DNA of 64,000 nucleotides from Echinometra lucunter (taxonomy: Eukaryota > Echinodermata > Echinoidea > Camarodonta > Echinometridae): the NCBI GenBank assembly GCA_029962745.1, contig CM057171.1, forward strand, positions 1,366,640 through 1,430,639. The letters run 5' to 3'. The position numbers and the translations under genes were made by a program. The notes under the pieces are model-generated. The model was not told where the DNA came from. It made no database searches and was given only the letters and a program-made list of their open reading frames with translations. Positions 53,101 to 59,100 of this stretch are shown here, piece by piece (the first letter of the stretch is position 1; every line of letters begins with the position of its first letter).

Positions 53101-56100
53101 TTGATGAGAATGAAGGCAATGACCGAAGAAAGTTTCCATAATACATTGCGTGATGTGCAAAAACAGACTTCAGAAACAGGACAAATGTGTATGCACACCT
53201 CTAGAGCGAGGTAACGTAAACTTCAATGGGCAACACGTCCCATCTGTCCATGCTTGTAATTCTGAAAAAACGTCCTCAAAATTTCATGCCGCACAGACTT
53301 TAACACTTGAAAAAAAAAAAAAATGAAACTAGGTTGTCAATAACTGAACTCTAATGGGGTGTTGCAAGAAGGTTGCAATCAATTGCACATAATTGCTAAT
53401 TTTGAAACAACCATTCTGATTTGCTCAGGGTCTGCCCTTTTAAGAAGACATGCATGCAACAATGATTTTGATTGGCCAGTGACAATCAGTTGCAACTTGC
53501 AATTGATTGTAACTTTCTTGCAACACCCCATAAGACATTAGGCTTAACACTTACAAATAAGTATGGGTTGTTAAGCCCTGTGCCTTGTTGTTGATTGTTC
53601 ATACCACCTCCTAGACATGCCATTTGTAATAGATTGTTGTAGCACATTTGTTGCGCCATTTGTTGCAGCTTCTTCTGTTCTTTTTCTTTCTGTGTGTCAG
53701 CAAACTTCACTACCAGCTTTGACGTACAACCCTGCAGAAAACAAAGAGAAAGCAATGTAAATTCTTTCTGTGTGTCAGCAAACTTCACTACCAGCTTTGA
53801 CGTACAACCCTGCAGAAAACAAAGAGAAAGCAAAGTAACGGAAATGCTACTAGTAACTCCGACCCCCCCTCTTAAAAAAAAAAAGAAAAAAGAGAGAAAT
53901 AAGAATACTGTAGGAACAATTGAAAAATAGCAAGGTATAAATAAGAGTTAAAAATAATGACGTGTGCCTCAGTCAAAGAAAATCTCAATAGACTGAATCA
54001 TATTGCAATATTGCAGGATTAATGTCATTTTTAATAGTTTCATATTTGTGTTTCTCTTGCAAAAATTTATCATGTTAAAGGCAAAAGGAAATCTACAGAA
54101 ATTGGCTATGAGAGGCGGATCAACAAGATCTATATTACTGGCAAAGATAATTACTATAGAATGGCATCAAAATACTGTTGTATCTTTCTTCATTTTATTT
54201 TCCAATCCAGCTTATGTATAACTACTCTTAACTGAAGAAAACCTATGGTATCTTATTTATCATGGCTGAATCTAATTCTTGGCATGAAAAAGGCTTTTCA
54301 AAAAAAGGCTGAGAAGAACCTTACTGTAGAACGAAAAATTAACCCCTCTTCAATCACAGCACAATGCATTATAAATAGCTAGAAATATAAATGCTTTCAT
54401 CCTGACTTTCCTTTCAATTTTCCTTCCTGTCTAACACACATTGTGTATGCAGCATTTTGTGCTAAATGCCACAAGTTGAAATCCTTGAGATTGAAATGCT
54501 ACAAAGGTGAGCAGGGGGGTGTTTCAAAAAGACTAAGACTGATTATAATCGCACTTAACCCATTCGTGACAGGAATTATTTAAAGCCTAATTTGATCAGC
54601 TTTTATTCTTCAAATTGGCAACACCAACATTTTTATTTTATTGCTACATTTTTCTTATAAAACGTCATGTATCTGAAATGAATATAAATTGACAGAAATT
54701 ATGATGAAAAGTCAAAAAGTTGCCAATTTGCAAGGGAAAACGGTGATTTTAAACTTTCTATCACATTGCCAATTTAAGGATTTTAATGCTTCTTTTCCTT
54801 TAAAAATTTTCAGCATCAAACAACGAATATTGACGCAACCAAAATGGGCACAGTTTGTGTAGAATTTTTTGCTCTTTCTGCTCATGTATTTGGTATGATT
54901 TTTAGGGCTTTGCATTAAAAGATATTAGGCCAAACCACAAAATGTGGACCTCTGTCACGAATGGGTTAACTATGGTTGGCCATTCATGCCACTGTTTTCT
55001 TTTACCATGGATCTTTCAAAGGATTTGCAAATCATGGTCACAAATCTGCAGAATTGACAATTTTTTATAGTTCTTTGATGAAGAAAACAAAAAAATGTAA
55101 ATTATTCAAATTTGTGACCATGATTTGCGTATCCCTTGAGAGACCGATGGTGAAAGAAAACAGTGGCATGAATGGCCTGCCATAGTTAAGAGCGATTTGA
55201 GTCAATCTTAGTCTTTGTGAAACACCCCCCAGGTCTTTCAGAGTACAAAGATTAATAGAATGAATAAGGACATGTGCGTCTGTTGACTGCCCGGCTTAAC
55301 CCATTCGTGACAGAGAGTCCACATTTTGTGGTTTGGCCTAATATCTTTTGATGCAAAGCCCTAAAAATCATACCAAATTCATGAGCAGAAAGAGCAAAAA
55401 ATTCTACACAAACTGTGCCCATTTTGGTTGCGTCAATATTCGTTGTTTGATGCTGAAATTTTTTTAAAGGAAAATAAGCATTAAAATCCTTAAATTGGCA
55501 ATGTGATAGAAAGTTTAAAATCACCATTTTCCCCTGCAAATTGGCAACTTTTTGACTTCTTATAATTTGTGTCAATTTATATTCATTTCAGATACATGAC
55601 GTTTTATAAGAAAAATGTAGCAATAAAATAAAAAAGTTGGTGTTGCCTATTTGAAGAATAAAAGCTGATCAAATTAGGCTTTAAATAATTCCTGTCACAA
55701 ATGGGTTAAAGATAAATCAGTGCTCATATTCGTACAATCAAAAATTTGAAAGAAACTGTTTCAAAGCAAATGGGTAACTTAGATTACTTGTACATAAACA
55801 CAAGTATCTAGTTTGAGATTTGGGGATTATCAAAGTGATAAGAAATTTACCCATTTTCCCCCACGGCACTTGCACTGCACACAGAAACAAGTATATGGGA
55901 TCACACACAAATCTGGCATGAATGTTCGGCCTGAACACTTCAGCCATTTCTTGTAATGCTTCTAAATGTAGGGGCATTTGCAGAGCAATTCTTTGAGGGA
56001 AGCTTTTTTATTATGATATTCTATCTAAGTGACAAGCAAAGAATGAGGAAGCTCACAAATTATTTGCACCTTTCCGAGAATGCAAGCTTCTCTTTAATGG

Positions 56101-59100
56101 CGATGGGAAGAGAAGCATAGTTCATCCAATAAGAAAGAGATTGATCACAATAAAAAATAAATACTGAAAGACTGATAATGCTTTTCAGCTGCTAACACGT
56201 TTACAGGCAGTAATATGACCTTGAGACTTGAATGCAGCATCTTGGTGAAATTGAGGGATGGAAAACTGATTTCAACTGATTAACTGCAAGAGGTTTTAAC
56301 AGTACCGAGATGCAGCTATGTGTATGTTGGAAATGTGCTAAGGTTTTATGATTTGAAGGGTTTGTGGAGGGAGGGGAGGGGGAGAGGGGTTGGGGAGAGG
56401 AAAGAGGAGGAGGAATACTCATGTCCATTATCCATGATTGGTGCATACCTCTGATTGCATTAGGGAGGGGCAGCTGAAGGGGGGGGGGGAAGCGGGGAAG
56501 AGAAATACTTCCGTCCATTATCTGTGATTGCTGCACAGCTTTCAGTGCATGGGGGAGGGGTGCAGTAGATGGGGGATGGGGAGGAGTGCAGTAGATGGGG
56601 GATGAGGGAGGAAGGGAAGGGGGGAGGGGGAATACTTACGTCCATTATCCGTGATTGGTGCATAGCTCTTATTGCATTGAGGGCCATCTGTCTTGTGGCA
56701 AATGTAACAAAGGCACATCCTGAAAAAAAAATGGAAAAAAATCTTAAGTCAATCATGAAACCCAAATTAATACTAGAATACAAGAAATAGAATAAAATAA
56801 GACTAGAATTCCTAGTCTTCCAAGGTAAATGCATTCCATGAATTTTTCCAGGACTTTTCAATCATAAACTTCTACGAATTCCTACAATTTTCTCTCAGCA
56901 AAGGCATATGAATTGAACTTAACAATACCTCTGTCACTGCAGTAAGCTATAATGATCTCTCCGTATTTCTAAACACACAGTTCTTGAAAATAAAATGAAG
57001 TTCCGATGGTGTGCTTACATTGTGAGAGAAACTGTCTTGGAGCAATGAATCAGCAAAATGAAGTAATTTGACTTAAGAGTAAATAAAAGGTATAACTACA
57101 GACCGAAATAGCTACATGGGACTACACACATATGCAGCATAAAAGTCTGGTTTAAAATTCTCACACCTTTTCCTTAAAATATTGAATATGTGGTTTTCCA
57201 AGAGCAATTTTTGTCAGGGGACATTTCTTCCATGATATTCTTCAAAACTGACACAAAAAGAATGAGAAGGCTTACAAAATATTGTTCAGATTTACCAGAA
57301 CCCAATTTTCTCTTAGGCCCATCTCACATGGGGCATTATGTTGACTGCGCAATTACTTGTGTTAATCAAGACAGTCAAGGCAATTAACCCAGATTGCATG
57401 TATTACCAGTATTGTTTGCACCATTCATTTTGCAATCACTTTTTAACCCATTCGTGACAGAGGTCCACATTTTGTGGTTTGGCCTAATATCTTTTGATGC
57501 AAAGCCCTAAAAATCATACCAAATACATGAGCAGAAAGAGCAAAAAATTCTACATAGACTGTGCCCATTTTGGTTGCGTCAATATTCGTTGTTTGATGCT
57601 GAAAATTTTTAAAGGTAAATAAGCATTAAAATCCTTAAATTGGCAATGTGATAGAAAGTTTAAAATCACTGTTTTTCCCTGCAAATTGGCAACTTTTTGA
57701 CTTCTCATCATAATTTCTGTCAATATATATTAATTTCAGATACATGACATTTTATAAGGAAAATGTAGCAATAAAATAAAAAAGTTGGTGTTGCCAATTT
57801 GAAGAATAAAAGCTGATCAAATTAGGCTTTAAATAATTCCTGTCACGAATGGGTTAATTCATTCATAACAATTATATGAAGTGCCATCTGATTGGTTTTT
57901 TCTGCAAATTGGCAGCACCAGTATTTTTCTTTTTAGTGCTACCATTTTCTTTTAAAAAGTTATGAATCTGACATGAACATAAACTGACAGAAAGTATGTT
58001 GTAAAATTACAAATTTGCTCATTAGCATGTCAGAGTGATTCTGAACCTTCTATCCCATTTGCCAATTTAAGGATTTTGGTGTTTAGTTGCATTTAAAAAA
58101 ATTTAGCAGCAAAGAACAAATAGTGCCCCATCCGAAATGGGAACAATAAGTGTGGGTAGTTTCTTTTCTGCTTCTTCTGGGGAGTATTTCATGAAGTGTC
58201 TTGTCAGTGATTTTTTTCTGACAAATTTGCTCTCAACCAATCAGATGCAAGGATTTCAGTAGCTTATAACAGTTGTCAGTAAAAAAATCACTGAAAAGAC
58301 ACTTCATGAAACACTCCCCAGGTCATGTATTTGGTATGGTTTTTAGGGCTCTTCATCTGAAATTATTGGGCCAAACCATGATACCAATCTTTGACACCAA
58401 ATGACGCCTTGTGTGAGTTGAGCATGTTCATGCATACATACCTTTGTGTCCTCCCATCTGATCTCTTAATATGTGACATTCCTCGATGTGACCAAACGCT
58501 GAGAACATTACTCTGACGTCATTCTCGTCGCATTTCTTTGACAGCATACCCACAAACAGTTTCCTTTCTTCAACTGCAAGAGAGCAATTAACACCTGACA
58601 ATGTGAATACCCCCCTCCCTTGGTCAGGGATTCTATGGTGCAAACACTTACTTCAATGTCAAAAGAAGGAAAATGTTCACACGGATGCAAAACCAAATTT
58701 ACTAAGACAAGAATGAAAGACTGGACGATGTGAATAGTGGCACAACTCAACTCACAGTGTGGCAATGAAGAAGTTCATTAAGTGTATGAGTAACTGGTCC
58801 CATAAACATATTTAGACTGCCCACAAAAATACACAACCATAAAACAACTTCGTTATTTTCCCCAAATACAAAACATGATCACAAATGCTTTTAATTCTAC
58901 GAGGGCTTAATTTCAACATAATTTTTTCAGCAATTATTGTTAAAAATACAATTTAGACTTATCAATACCTGTACTGATGGATTAAGTTAGTAACATCTAA
59001 TCAACACAAAATAACCTTCAAATAACAGTTTTAAAGAAATCACATCTTCTAGAAAAGATGAAAATTTGAATAACATTGAAACAAGGTGAAATAAATACCC

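Noticed and set aside
56460..56861. Alternative longer RRM2 exon reading through into Pro/Ser-rich sequence
   Set aside because: The frame continues only because the intron is CT-rich. The GTAAGT donor at 56638-56639 and the phase match to exon 4 fix the exon end.
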